A stretch of DNA of 64,000 bases, taken from the NCBI GenBank assembly GCA_934320895.1, contig CAKRFY010000004.1:71796-135795 (forward strand), given 5' to 3'. A program made the translations under genes and the position numbers. This DNA comes from an uncultured Lachnospiraceae bacterium (GTDB lineage Bacteria; Bacillota; Clostridia; Lachnospirales; Lachnospiraceae). The notes under the pieces were generated by a model. It saw only the letters and a program-made list of their open reading frames with translations. It ran no database searches and was not told where the DNA came from. Position 1 is the first letter of the stretch, and each line of letters starts with the position of its first letter. Of this stretch, positions 1 through 8,845 are shown in pieces.

Positions 1-604
1 TTTTCATATCAAAAGAAACCTGAACCATCTCCCCTTCAAGGAAATTAACTAATTCAGTATCCTCTATAGTATCATTAAGATCTACAAGACTTGCAACTGG
101 TGGACTGATATCAACTTTCTTCTCAAGCATTGAAGAAAGAGAGGTTGCCGCTGATCCCATCATCTGATTCATCGCTTCGCTTATCGCACTAAGATGAAGC
201 TCAGACAATTCACCATCAGTGTTTGTACCATCCCCACCCATCATAAGGTCAGTAATTACTTTAACGTCATGTTCTTTAAGAATAAGGATATTATTTCCAT
301 CAATTCCACTTATATAAGATATATGTATAAAAACACACGGTCTGTCATACTGTGCAGACAATTCATTCATAGTAACATACGAAACTCTAGGAGTAGTTAT
401 CGTTACTTTATTATTCAAGAGTGTTGATAATGTAGTTGCAGCAGTGCCCATATTTATATTGGCAATTTCTCCAACTGCATCTCTTTCTGCATCTGTAAGT
501 CCCTCACCTACATCCGATGCATCCTGTGCTTTAGCTGCACTACTATCCGATTTGTCGCCACCCGTCAACGCATCAATCTCTTCTTGAGTTAACATTCCAT
601 CCAT
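1..604 (-). CDS. fliY: Flagellar switch protein FliY (CheC-like), C-terminus outside window
   Basis: Reverse-strand translation gives MDGMLTQEEIDALTGG and continues open to the window edge (about 201 codons seen). The N-terminal LTQEEIDAL peptide is the CheY-P-binding type found in FliM and FliY. Two CheC/FliY phosphatase helices follow, each with the E-x-x-N signature: EIAN near residues 46-49 and EAMN near 142-145. FliY sits in the switch complex and dephosphorylates CheY-P. The FliN-like C-terminal domain should lie beyond position 1. The start at 604 is five bases after the fliM stop, and the GGGAGGAG that precedes it lies inside the fliM end, so the two are probably translationally coupled. 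It could be called fliN/fliY by some pipelines; the CheC helices favour fliY. Confidence 0.9.
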   Translation of the reverse strand, partial: MDGMLTQEEIDALTGGDKSDSSAAKAQDASDVGEGLTDAERDAVGEIANINMGTAATTLSTLLNNKVTITTPRVSYVTMNELSAQYDRPCVFIHISYISGIDGNNILILKEHDVKVITDLMMGGDGTNTDGELSELHLSAISEAMNQMMGSAATSLSSMLEKKVDISPPVASLVDLNDTIEDTELVNFLEGEMVQVSFDMK

Positions 605-608
605 AGGT

Positions 609-1589
609 CTATTGCTCCTCCCTTATTACTGATGTAACTCGAACGGCATACGAATCTTTTGTCGCACCCGGAAGTGCAGTAAACTTCTTTATGTTTCCTA
701 CATAAACTTCAAGTTCATCATTAACTTTAGTATCCAGTTTGATAATATCTCCAATCTGGATATTGATATAATCATTTACAGAAATAGAACTTCTGCCTAA
801 CATCGCCTTTACAGGAATCTTAGCGTAATCTATTATATCTTCTATAGCCTCCTGGTATGCACCAGTATCGCTTTCTTTCATGCTTGAATACCAGTATTTG
901 GTGTTCAATTTGTCAATAACAGGCTCAACACATGAATATGGAATACATATGTTCATAAGACCCTCAACTGAACCTATCTTAACACTCATCGTTATAATAG
1001 CTGTCATTTCACCCGGAGAAATAAACTGCGCAAACTGAGAATTAGTCTCTATTCTCTCTAACCGGGGTTCAATAGATATAACACTTTCCCACGGATCTAC
1101 CAGCAGGTTTGTACATACTTCTAAAATTCTTTCCAAAATAATAAGCTCAATTTCAGTAAAATCCCTGCTTCTTTCCAATGGTGCTCCGCCACCACCTAAC
1201 ATTCGATCTACTATCGTAAATCCGAGATTTGCTGAAAGTTCAACAATAATGTTTCCTTCTAATGGAGCAAAATTAACCACGCCTAAGATAACTGGATTTG
1301 AAAGTGCATTTGCGAACTCTGAATATGTATTTGCCTCAGCATTTACAACTTCCACCTGTACATTTTTTCTAAGATATGCCGGCAGATTAGTTGATAAAAG
1401 TCTTCCATAATTTTCAAAAATAATCTCCAGTGTACGAAGATGATCTTTTGAAAACTTAGATGGTCTTGCAAAATCATAGTTCTTTACCTGTTTTTCTTTG
1501 TTGTCGTTAAAATCATCTGCATTTAAATCACCATCATTAAACGCTTTGAGCAGATTATCTATCTCTTCCTGAGATAAGGTATCTCCCAT
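609..1589 (-). CDS. fliM: Flagellar motor switch protein FliM
   Basis: The protein begins MGDTLSQEEIDNLL, the CheY-P-binding peptide of FliM, followed by the CheC-like middle domain (ENYGRLLSTNLPAYLRKNV, LGGGGAPLE) and a C-terminal SpoA/FliN-like domain (residues ~250-325). About 326 residues, normal for the family. It forms the middle of the C-ring and carries the CheY-P signal to FliG. A GTG nine bases upstream at 1598 is possible, but the ATG at 1589 has GAGGTG six bases ahead and matches the conserved start of the family. It lies between fliL and fliY in the operon. Confidence 0.96.
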   Translation of the reverse strand: MGDTLSQEEIDNLLKAFNDGDLNADDFNDNKEKQVKNYDFARPSKFSKDHLRTLEIIFENYGRLLSTNLPAYLRKNVQVEVVNAEANTYSEFANALSNPVILGVVNFAPLEGNIIVELSANLGFTIVDRMLGGGGAPLERSRDFTEIELIILERILEVCTNLLVDPWESVISIEPRLERIETNSQFAQFISPGEMTAIITMSVKIGSVEGLMNICIPYSCVEPVIDKLNTKYWYSSMKESDTGAYQEAIEDIIDYAKIPVKAMLGRSSISVNDYINIQIGDIIKLDTKVNDELEVYVGNIKKFTALPGATKDSYAVRVTSVIREEQ

Positions 1590-1753
1590 TATTTTCACCT
1601 CACACCTAAAACCCTGTCTATGCTAACACAAAAAGATATCCAAGATTTCAGTTTTTATAAACCATAGTAATCATATCACATTTTCACTAAAAAGCAAAGT
1701 AATTTTTAATATAAATTTAATTACTACTTATAAATATAAACATTAACACATTA

Positions 1754-2275
1754 TTACTGATACATAAAGTTACTCAATGTGATTCCCACAATTGCCTTTG
1801 TATCAAATTTCTTCTGGATCTGCTCTAAAGCTTCTTTTTTCACTGCATCCTCAGAAATATCATCTTCTGTGTGAGCCTGGATCACTGAACGGATAATATC
1901 TGTATATACAGATGCTTTTGCTGTGATGGCATCTGTTCCAAAGTCTTTATAATCATCAGCCTTTTTGTTTACTGAAATAGTATATCCTGATAACATTGCA
2001 TAATGCTGTGCTCCGTCAGAACCAGTCTTTAAGTTGATAGTCTGCTGTGAATCAAATGTTACAGGAGTATCTTCAAGGTCACTCATACTGTAATCAGCAT
2101 CTGCCTTGGCATCTGAATCTCCATCAAGTTCAAGATTGAGCACTGATGCGACCTGTGTGATAAGATTGTTTGTTTTATTGAATGTTGGAACCATTACAAA
2201 AAACATGATTGCTGTCAGCACAACATTAACTACTGTCAAAACTGTAATAATAACACTAAATATGTTCTTTTTCAT
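1754..2275 (-). CDS. fliL: Flagellar basal-body-associated protein FliL
   Basis: Short protein (173 aa) with one N-terminal membrane helix (residues ~5-29, IFSVIITVLTVVNVVLTAIM) and an extracytoplasmic domain ending in a conserved-looking segment with VGITLSNFMYQ. Position directly after motB and before fliM is the usual place of fliL. FliL surrounds the stator and supports motor torque. Sequence similarity within FliL is low, so the call leans on topology, size and gene order. The 155-base gap to fliM holds no obvious gene or strong hairpin. Confidence 0.82.
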   Translation of the reverse strand: MKKNIFSVIITVLTVVNVVLTAIMFFVMVPTFNKTNNLITQVASVLNLELDGDSDAKADADYSMSDLEDTPVTFDSQQTINLKTGSDGAQHYAMLSGYTISVNKKADDYKDFGTDAITAKASVYTDIIRSVIQAHTEDDISEDAVKKEALEQIQKKFDTKAIVGITLSNFMYQ

Positions 2276-2289
2276 AATCTCTGCCTTTC

Positions 2290-3093
2290 TTAATCATTGT
2301 TACTGTATATTTTTATTTCTACACGACGATTCTTTGCACGTCCGCTCTGCGATTTATTATCTGCGACCGGATCAGCAGAAGCTCGTCCTGATGCTTCGAG
2401 ATACTTCACATTCAACCCCTTCTTCTGCTGAAGGTACTGTAAAACACTTGTTGCTCTCGCCGTAGAAAGTTCCCAGTTGCTTGAATATCTTGAAGTGCTT
2501 CCGATAGGAACATTATCCGTATGTCCCTCAATCTTTATCCTCTTGTTCGAATATCCCTTAAGGATATCACCTACCCTGCTTATGATTGGCAGAGCACCAC
2601 TTCTTATATCTGCACTTCCTGAATCAAACAAAACACCTCCACTTAAAGAAATCATTACATACTGGTAACTGTTGTCCATGGAAACATCAACTGAATCCTG
2701 TAAATGACTTTCCTCTGTCTTGCCTATAATATCACTGTATAACTGCTCTGTGGATTTCTGCTGCTGTTCTTTCTGCTGCTTCTCAAGTTCAGACATAGGA
2801 TCTTCTTCTTTCTCAGACTCGCTTGCCTTTCCCATATCAGAATAATATTTATCAAGATTATTCAGCTGACTTGCACCACTTGAAACAAGCTGACCCTCAC
2901 CTATAGCTTTTTCACCGCCATTAAGTATACTGAAACTACTTGAAAGCGATGCAACAAGTTCTGCATATTTTACCTGATCCACATTTGACATTGAATACAA
3001 AAGTACGAAGAAGCAAAGCAAAAGGTTCATAAGGTCAGAAAAGGTATCTTTCCATCCGTCGGTTTTGATTTCTTCCTGCTCTTTTTTTGCCAT
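2290..3093 (-). CDS. motB: Flagellar stator protein MotB
   Basis: N-terminal membrane helix contains TFSDLMNLLLCFFVLLYSMS; the Asp of FSDLM is the ion-binding residue of the stator channel. A Gln/Glu/Lys-rich linker follows (residues ~85-130), then an OmpA-like peptidoglycan-binding domain with IKIEGHTDNVPIG and NWELSTARA (residues ~185-260). 267 aa is a normal length. The start codon overlaps the motA stop by one base (TAATG), which points to coupled translation with its channel partner. Whether the ion is H+ or Na+ cannot be read safely from the sequence. Confidence 0.96.
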   Translation of the reverse strand: MAKKEQEEIKTDGWKDTFSDLMNLLLCFFVLLYSMSNVDQVKYAELVASLSSSFSILNGGEKAIGEGQLVSSGASQLNNLDKYYSDMGKASESEKEEDPMSELEKQQKEQQQKSTEQLYSDIIGKTEESHLQDSVDVSMDNSYQYVMISLSGGVLFDSGSADIRSGALPIISRVGDILKGYSNKRIKIEGHTDNVPIGSTSRYSSNWELSTARATSVLQYLQQKKGLNVKYLEASGRASADPVADNKSQSGRAKNRRVEIKIYSNND

Positions 3094-3923
3094 TAAGCTT
3101 CACCACCTTCAGCTGCCGGCTCGCCTGCCGCATCATCTCCTGAGCCCTCACGATCTCCAGGGGCTAAGAATGACTTAAGTTTTTCCTCAATAACTCGTGG
3201 GTTCTCACCTGCCTGTATAGAAAGAAGACCCTCTACCATGATCTGCTTCATAGTGATCTCATCCTCATTTTTCATCTTAAGTTTAAAAGATACAGGTACA
3301 CATATCCAGTTTGCCAAAAGTGAACCATATAATGTAGTAAGAAGGGCAACCGCCATGTTTGGTCCGATAGAACTCATATCATCCATGTTGTAAAGCATGT
3401 TTACAAGTCCGATAAGTGTACCGATCATTCCCCATGCAGGACCCATTCCAGCCCAGTTTGCCCAGAATCCTATTTTCTCATTGTGTCTTGTATCTACTGC
3501 ATCAAGTTCAGTCTGCATAATATTTCTTACGAGTTCAGGATCTGTACCATCAACGATAAGCATAATTCCTTTTTTAAGGAAATCATCCTCGATTCCATTT
3601 GCAGCCTCTTCAAGTGCAAGAAGACCTTCTTTACGAGCAACATTTGACAGATTGATGATATTTTTGATCGCATCTGCCTGATTAAGTTCCTTTTTCTTAA
3701 GTGCGATAGAAATCGACTTAAATGAATTGATAAATTCTGGAAAACCTTTAGCCTGAATCATCATACAGAATATTGAACCACCCAGAGTAATGAATACTGA
3801 AGGCAGATCTCCGAAATGCGGCATAGCAGCAAAACCATCTGCTCCTGTAACAATACCGAAGAAAACAACGACAACACATGCTATAAGACCTACAATAGTT
3901 GTAATATCCAAAACAGCCACCAC
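3093..3923 (-). CDS. motA: Flagellar stator protein MotA
   Basis: 276 aa integral membrane protein of the MotA/TolQ/ExbB family. Four membrane helices are visible: near residues 7-27 (ITTIVGLIACVVVVFFGIV), 40-55, about 155-178 (WANWAGMGPAWGMIGTLIGLV) and about 186-207. The proline-containing MGPAWGMIGTLIGL motif and the cytoplasmic loop (residues ~75-150) that contacts FliG are present. The C-terminal tail after LAPGDREG is Gly/Ala/Glu-rich and probably disordered. It forms the stator with MotB, encoded immediately downstream with a one-base overlap. The order flbD-motA-motB-fliL is typical of Clostridia. Confidence 0.95.
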   Translation of the reverse strand: MVAVLDITTIVGLIACVVVVFFGIVTGADGFAAMPHFGDLPSVFITLGGSIFCMMIQAKGFPEFINSFKSISIALKKKELNQADAIKNIINLSNVARKEGLLALEEAANGIEDDFLKKGIMLIVDGTDPELVRNIMQTELDAVDTRHNEKIGFWANWAGMGPAWGMIGTLIGLVNMLYNMDDMSSIGPNMAVALLTTLYGSLLANWICVPVSFKLKMKNEDEITMKQIMVEGLLSIQAGENPRVIEEKLKSFLAPGDREGSGDDAAGEPAAEGGEA

Positions 3924-3950
3924 CTTAATTTATTTTTATTTATTTGATTT

Positions 3951-4145
3951 CTATTTAAATTCAATAGAATTACATTCACGCTTATATAATATTACTAAAT
4001 TTTTAACTTCCTGTCTACTTTCTTTTATAATAAATTTCTTTCCGGTCGTCAAAGTAATAACCGTATCCGGCATCTCCTCCACCGTCTCTATCAGATCCGT
4101 GTTTACAGTTATTTTAGACCCATTCATCTTGGTCACATCAATCAT
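3951..4145 (-). CDS. flbD: Flagellar protein FlbD
   Basis: 64-residue protein beginning MIDVTKMNGSKITVN, the conserved start of the FlbD (SwrD) family of flagellar operons. SwrD raises motor power in Bacillus subtilis; the same role here is inference. The open frame extends upstream to 4220, but the ATG at 4145 has GGGGGAG eight bases ahead and gives the family-typical N-terminus, so the longer version is probably wrong. It sits between flgE and motA as in Bacillus. Confidence 0.88.
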   Translation of the reverse strand: MIDVTKMNGSKITVNTDLIETVEEMPDTVITLTTGKKFIIKESRQEVKNLVILYKRECNSIEFK

Positions 4146-4294
4146 ACACCAAACTCCCCCTTTTCTTCTTCCTTTTTTCATTATAACGGCGACGACAGTA
4201 TTATACACTGCCGCCACCATAAATTGTATACAGTCAAACTATGTAATCAATAATAATAAACCTGTTTTTGATCAATATACATTATCACTCATTC

Positions 4295-5884
4295 TTATCG
4301 TTTAAGATTTACAAGTTCTTCAAGCATTGAATCTGAAGTTGTAATGATTCTTGAGTTTGCCTGGAAACCTCTCTGTGTTGTGATCATGCTTGTAAACTCT
4401 GCTGCAAGATCTACATTTGACATTTCAAGTGCTCCAACTGCAAAACTTCCTGAAAGGCTTACATCCTCACCTACACCATCAAATTCACCTGAGTTAAGAG
4501 TTGCTGAGAATAATGAATCTCCCTCTGCCTCAAGACCTGAAGGGTTTGAGAATGTTGCTACAGCAATCTGACCAAGAAGTTTCTTTGAGCCATTATTATA
4601 TGAACCATAGATCATGCCCTTATCATCAATCGAGATACCACTCATCTCACCGGCAACATTACCTGCTCCAAGACCTTTTCTGTTTCCTTTTGAATAAGAT
4701 GTATTTGAAACACCTGAGTTTGAATACTGGGTAAGGCTTGAAAGATCAACCTTAACTCCGCCTGAATCTGTTCCATCATTATATGATCCAAATGTATCGT
4801 CTAATTTAGTTGCTGCATCTGTACCTAAATTTGTAACCTGAAATAAAATACTCTTAGTTGCATCAGATGTTTTAGTTGCATCTAAACCACTCTTACTAAC
4901 CTGTGCAAAATCACCTGTCTCTGTATTAAATGACAATGTTGCTGCATCTGTTGCCGTTGTCTTATCGCCCTTAAGAGTAATTTCTCCAGTATCTGAATTT
5001 ACAGCATCTAATTTATATTTTACTCCACCAAGCTGAATCTCAACACCATTCCTTGCTGCATATGTAGTTTTTCCACCAGCTGTTGTGCTTGTAACAAATA
5101 TTGAATTTCCGTCTGCATCAGTAACATCAGAAAGCGTAACAGCATAATTATTAAGTGCTGGTGTTGGCGGTGTACCTGTACCTGCTGCTGTAGACGCTAT
5201 TTTATACAGATTCATCTTAACTGTATATTCTTGTCCAAGTTTATCATAAAAACTAAATGTCATCTTTTTGCCATTTTTAGTATCAACCTTTGTATTATCT
5301 GTTACCACAAGCTCCTTATCAGATTTATCAATATTACCTGAAATGGTAACAGCCGATGTCTGAGTCGGTGCATAATACATATTATCCGCAGACATAACTG
5401 TAAGATCCTGAACAGTATTTTTTGTAATACTCTGGTTTCCCTGTGCATCTGTTGTAGCAAGCCATCCCTGTACTGTTGCACCGTTTGTTGTACAATACAA
5501 TGTACCGTTTGCATCTACATTTAAGGCTCCTGACTTTGTAAAATATGTAGAACCTGCTGATTTTACGATAAGGAATGAGTCTCCGTTTATCGCAATATCA
5601 AGTGCTCTATTTGTAGTCTGTGTACCACCCTGCTCAGTGATATTTGTTGTAATAGATGCCACTGATGAACCAAGACCTATCTGCTTTGCATTTGTACCAG
5701 CTGCACCCGTTGTAGCATCTGCACCTGTTGCAGATGACACCGTCTGATAAAACTGGTCTGCAAAGTTTACACTGCTTGACTTAAATCCAACTGTATTTAC
5801 ATTGGCGATATTATTACCAATAACGTCCATCTTAGTCTGGTGTGTTTTAAGTCCTGCTACACCAGAATAAAGTGATCTCATCAT
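4295..5884 (-). CDS. flgE: Flagellar hook protein FlgE
   Basis: N-terminus MMRSLYSGVAGLKTHQTKMD with IGNNIANVNTVGFK is the rod/hook family motif. The C-terminal helix (EMSNVDLAAEFTSMITTQRG and the NSRIITTSDSMLEELVNLKR end) is also typical. Between them lies a long Thr/Ala/Asp-rich region (residues ~100-440) that forms the exposed hook surface. 529 aa is longer than the enterobacterial protein but common in Firmicutes. There are two in-frame ATG codons; GGAGG lies nine bases before the first. It is placed after the flgD and small flagellar-operon genes, as expected for the hook cluster. Confidence 0.95.
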   Translation of the reverse strand: MMRSLYSGVAGLKTHQTKMDVIGNNIANVNTVGFKSSSVNFADQFYQTVSSATGADATTGAAGTNAKQIGLGSSVASITTNITEQGGTQTTNRALDIAINGDSFLIVKSAGSTYFTKSGALNVDANGTLYCTTNGATVQGWLATTDAQGNQSITKNTVQDLTVMSADNMYYAPTQTSAVTISGNIDKSDKELVVTDNTKVDTKNGKKMTFSFYDKLGQEYTVKMNLYKIASTAAGTGTPPTPALNNYAVTLSDVTDADGNSIFVTSTTAGGKTTYAARNGVEIQLGGVKYKLDAVNSDTGEITLKGDKTTATDAATLSFNTETGDFAQVSKSGLDATKTSDATKSILFQVTNLGTDAATKLDDTFGSYNDGTDSGGVKVDLSSLTQYSNSGVSNTSYSKGNRKGLGAGNVAGEMSGISIDDKGMIYGSYNNGSKKLLGQIAVATFSNPSGLEAEGDSLFSATLNSGEFDGVGEDVSLSGSFAVGALEMSNVDLAAEFTSMITTQRGFQANSRIITTSDSMLEELVNLKR

Positions 5885-5948
5885 AATATTTTTCCTCCTT
5901 ATTTATAAAATATCAGTCATATCATGTCTGATATCTCAATAAAAGCCC

Positions 5949-6021
5949 GAATACTTAAAGATTTATCAATCGTTCAAAATCTTCACGCTTCCATATAAGG
6001 TCCAGCATATATCAAGTATTC
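5949..6021. repeat. Inverted repeat in the flgE leader
   Basis: GAATACTT (5949-5956) and AAGTATTC (6014-6021) are perfect inverted copies about 57 bases apart in the 139-base gap between the small flagellar-operon gene and flgE. A second small hairpin (ATATCAG/CTGATAT, about 5909-5933) lies closer to flgE. These could form structured RNA between the two cistrons. No poly-T tract follows, so a simple terminator is unlikely. Confidence 0.4.
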
Positions 6022-6023
6022 TG

Positions 6024-6416
6024 TCAGCTTATTACTGCACCATCAATATTCGTAAATATTGAATCTGTTTTGTCATTCATCGCTGTAATGACTGTGTTAT
6101 TTTTAACATTTACGATAAATGCAAGATCATCTACCATAACCAAAGACTCCTGAATTCCTTTTTCCCTAGCCTTCGTTGTGCCATTTTCAAGACGTTCCAT
6201 CTGCTCCGCAGATAAATTTATATTTCTATTTGCCAGTCTCTCATTAGCATGCTTTGAAAATTTTAAGCTCTCAGCAGATTTTTCCTGAGTAGAGTTAAGT
6301 ATTTCTTCAAATGAATTCTCTGAGCCAGTGGATATATTTTTATCAACATTTTTCTGATTGATGATCTGACTTGCAAGTTTATTGATTGATGAATACCCAT
6401 CATTAAGTCGTTGCAT
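6024..6416 (-). CDS. Flagellar operon protein (TIGR02530-like)
   Basis: 130 aa protein of the small family that lies between flgD and flgE in many Firmicute flagellar operons. The recognisable part is the C-terminal segment FSKHANERLANRNINLS followed by GIQESLVMVDDLAFIVNVKN and a closing AMNDKTDSIFTNIDGAVI. Its molecular role is not established. The start is set at ATG 6416 because GAGAGGTGG lies just ahead; a GTG nine bases further up is the alternative. No membrane helix or signal peptide. Confidence 0.75.
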   Translation of the reverse strand: MQRLNDGYSSINKLASQIINQKNVDKNISTGSENSFEEILNSTQEKSAESLKFSKHANERLANRNINLSAEQMERLENGTTKAREKGIQESLVMVDDLAFIVNVKNNTVITAMNDKTDSIFTNIDGAVIS

Positions 6417-6457
6417 AATCTCCACCTCTCTTTTACTTTTTCCCTTTTCAATTCTAC

Positions 6458-7306
6458 CTACTCAGTTTTCTCTGTACTACTTGTACTATCGTCTGTACTG
6501 CTACCATCCTTGTCTGTATCTGTTTTATCTGAATCAGTTTTATCATCTGTATCGGTCTTTTCTTTTACACCCTTTACAACAAGTGAAACATTTGATACAT
6601 CCACAGTATTGTTAGAATCATCGAACACAAAACCAATCGTATATGTTCCTGCATCAAGTCCTGCAAATACTGATCTGTCAATTGTAAGCGTACCATCCTT
6701 ATAAGAAAGCTTACTCTTGTCAACCTTTGTAGTATTTCCTTTTGAATCTATGATTCCGATTCCCATTGAAGATGCCTCATATCCATGTGAACCAAGACTT
6801 ATACCTTTAACCTCGACATCCTGTGGATCTGAGTGTTTATATGTAATAGTCTGAGCCGCAACTTTTGGTAAATACTGTGAAATAAGATATGACGAATCAA
6901 TAACTTCTGTAATATCATCATATGAATATAGATCACCATTAACCTGTACATACGCTTTATTATTCTGAATAGTTACTTTGTCTACTGTTCCCTGCACCTC
7001 TGTTATATTTCCTGTGCTTGACTTCTGCTCAATCTTTACTTCTTTTCCTACAAGTGAATATGCTGATGTATTTACCGTAGTATTATTTAAGTTTTCCATC
7101 TGCTCAAGCTCTGAGAACTGTGCAAGCTGTGCTACATACTCAGTATTATCTGTTGGTTCAAGCGGATCCTGATACTGCATCTGTGTTACAAGTAACAAAA
7201 GGAAATCTTCTTTTCCAAGTGAATCATTTGTCTTTCTCTCAGTTTTTTGCTGCGAACTCTCAGAAATCTGTACCTGACCATTTACTACTGGTGCTTCTGA
7301 CGCCAT
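6458..7306 (-). CDS. flgD: Flagellar hook assembly (cap) protein FlgD
   Basis: The diagnostic N-terminal motif is clear: KEDFLLLLVTQMQYQDPLEP, then NTEYVAQLAQFSELEQMENL (residues ~30-75). FlgD caps the growing hook and is needed for hook subunit addition. The middle (residues ~80-245) is the usual beta-rich portion. The last ~35 residues are an unusual low-complexity Asp/Thr/Lys/Ser tail (KTDTDDKTDSDKTDTDKD) not found in the standard FlgD core. 282 aa makes it longer than most. It lies between fliK and the small flagellar-operon gene. Confidence 0.93.
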   Translation of the reverse strand: MASEAPVVNGQVQISESSQQKTERKTNDSLGKEDFLLLLVTQMQYQDPLEPTDNTEYVAQLAQFSELEQMENLNNTTVNTSAYSLVGKEVKIEQKSSTGNITEVQGTVDKVTIQNNKAYVQVNGDLYSYDDITEVIDSSYLISQYLPKVAAQTITYKHSDPQDVEVKGISLGSHGYEASSMGIGIIDSKGNTTKVDKSKLSYKDGTLTIDRSVFAGLDAGTYTIGFVFDDSNNTVDVSNVSLVVKGVKEKTDTDDKTDSDKTDTDKDGSSTDDSTSSTEKTE

Positions 7307-7334
7307 TATAATTCCTCCTTTCTATTTGCTTAGT

Positions 7335-8780
7335 TTACGCTGTAAAGTCTATCTGTGAGCCATTATCACGCATCACCTGTCTTCTTACAGCTTCTTTTTC
7401 TTCATTTGAAACTGTTGCATCTGATGAATCATCACCAAATTCAAATTTCATCTGCTTACCATTTCCATTATCAGCTTTACTCTGCTCATCACTCATCGCC
7501 TGATCACTGTGTGAAAAGTCAAAGTCTGACACATTTACTTCGACTGCATCAACTTTTAATTCTCTCAATTCAAGATTTTCACGCAGTGTAAACATCTGAC
7601 TTTCAAGTGCTGCTCTAGCTTCCTCCGACTGAACGGAAAATACTGCTGTCATCATACCATTTTTTGATGAAACATTAAGAAGCACCTTTCCTAAATGCTC
7701 AGGATTAAGCTGCATTTCCATTGATGTAGAATCTGTGCCAAGTGAAACCTTTATCTTCTCAACTACCTGATTTACGATATCAACCATCTGCTGCATTCTT
7801 ACCGATTCTGGTTTTGCAGTCTGAGGCACATCATTTACAGCCTGATTTAAATTCTGTAAGAAATCATTCTGAACTGGTACCGGCTCTTTTCCTGCACTGT
7901 CATCATCTGATCTAAGTATCTGCTCATCAATTGCACCAGACATACTTTCTTCTGTCTGTGATGAATCCTGCTGTGTACTGTTGTCTTCTTCTTTTACAAT
8001 AGAAACCTCAGGTCTTGCTTCTGATACATTATCATTCGCTGGCTGCAACGATTCATTCTCAACTGATACATCCTTTGTATCTGTCACAGGAATCTGTCCG
8101 TTTTCTGAGACATTCGCTGCAATCTTTGAATCATCCTCAACACTTATGCCTGTAATACTATCCTCAACACTTATGCCTGTAATACTATCTTCAAAACTTT
8201 TTACATCTGAAGATGTTGATGCTAACAATGCTGCACCCTCAATAAAATCTGACTTTGACATTCCTGCCAGATCTTCCCAGTTAATATTGTCCAGGGCATC
8301 ATTTAAAGCACTTAACTGATTCATCATGTTTTCATCTGTAAGCAGATCTGTAAAATCACTGCTTCCATTCACATAAAGAACAAGCTTTGCAAGATTGTTT
8401 GAATCAAGCAGATCAAGTGTGCTAAGTCCAAGTGCTGTCATGGCATTTGCAAGAGTTTCATCATCAATTCCAAGAGTATCTTTTACTTCATTTGTAATCT
8501 TTTCACTAACTTTGTCAACAGTCCTTTGATTTACATCATTTGATGTCTTTCCTGAATTAAGATCAGAAACCTTGTCTGATGTGTTTTGCACCTTAGACTG
8601 ATTTGTCACTTTTACATTATTAGTCTGAGATTTTGATACATTATTCTTTGACGCTGATGTCTGTGATGTGTTAAGGTAATTGCCAAAAGAATCTGAACTT
8701 TTCTGAACTTTTGTCTGTGCCTGCTGCTTCACCTGACTTGCTGATAATGAATCCATCATTACCGACTTAACTTCTGCCAT
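7335..8780 (-). CDS. fliK: Flagellar hook-length control protein FliK
   Basis: 481 aa, low in sequence conservation except for the C-terminal Flg_hook domain (residues ~335-410) with MEMQLNPEHLGKVLLNVSS and FSVQSEEARAALESQM. The long Ser/Asn/Asp/Gln-rich N-terminal part acts as the molecular ruler in the family. It contains a perfect internal tandem duplication of nine residues (DSITGISVE twice; see the repeat at 8135-8188). FliK is exported and switches the export gate when the hook reaches full length. Gene order fliJ-ylxF-fliK-flgD matches Bacillus. Confidence 0.9.
   Translation of the reverse strand: MAEVKSVMMDSLSASQVKQQAQTKVQKSSDSFGNYLNTSQTSASKNNVSKSQTNNVKVTNQSKVQNTSDKVSDLNSGKTSNDVNQRTVDKVSEKITNEVKDTLGIDDETLANAMTALGLSTLDLLDSNNLAKLVLYVNGSSDFTDLLTDENMMNQLSALNDALDNINWEDLAGMSKSDFIEGAALLASTSSDVKSFEDSITGISVEDSITGISVEDDSKIAANVSENGQIPVTDTKDVSVENESLQPANDNVSEARPEVSIVKEEDNSTQQDSSQTEESMSGAIDEQILRSDDDSAGKEPVPVQNDFLQNLNQAVNDVPQTAKPESVRMQQMVDIVNQVVEKIKVSLGTDSTSMEMQLNPEHLGKVLLNVSSKNGMMTAVFSVQSEEARAALESQMFTLRENLELRELKVDAVEVNVSDFDFSHSDQAMSDEQSKADNGNGKQMKFEFGDDSSDATVSNEEKEAVRRQVMRDNGSQIDFTA
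8135..8188 (-). repeat. Two perfect tandem copies of 27 bp inside fliK
   Basis: Positions 8135-8161 and 8162-8188 are identical 27-base units, in frame, coding a nine-residue duplication (EDSITGISV type). A decayed third start follows at 8189-8198. A copy-number change here would alter ruler length by nine residues without a frameshift. Confidence 0.95.
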
Positions 8781-8845
8781 CTCTTCACCTCCTTATATAA
8801 TTTAATAAAATATTTATGTAAACGGCTTTTGCCGTAAACACCTAA

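Noticed and set aside
194..427. Plus-strand open frame of 77 codons
   Set aside because: It lies antisense inside fliY, has no ribosome site and no recognisable motif.
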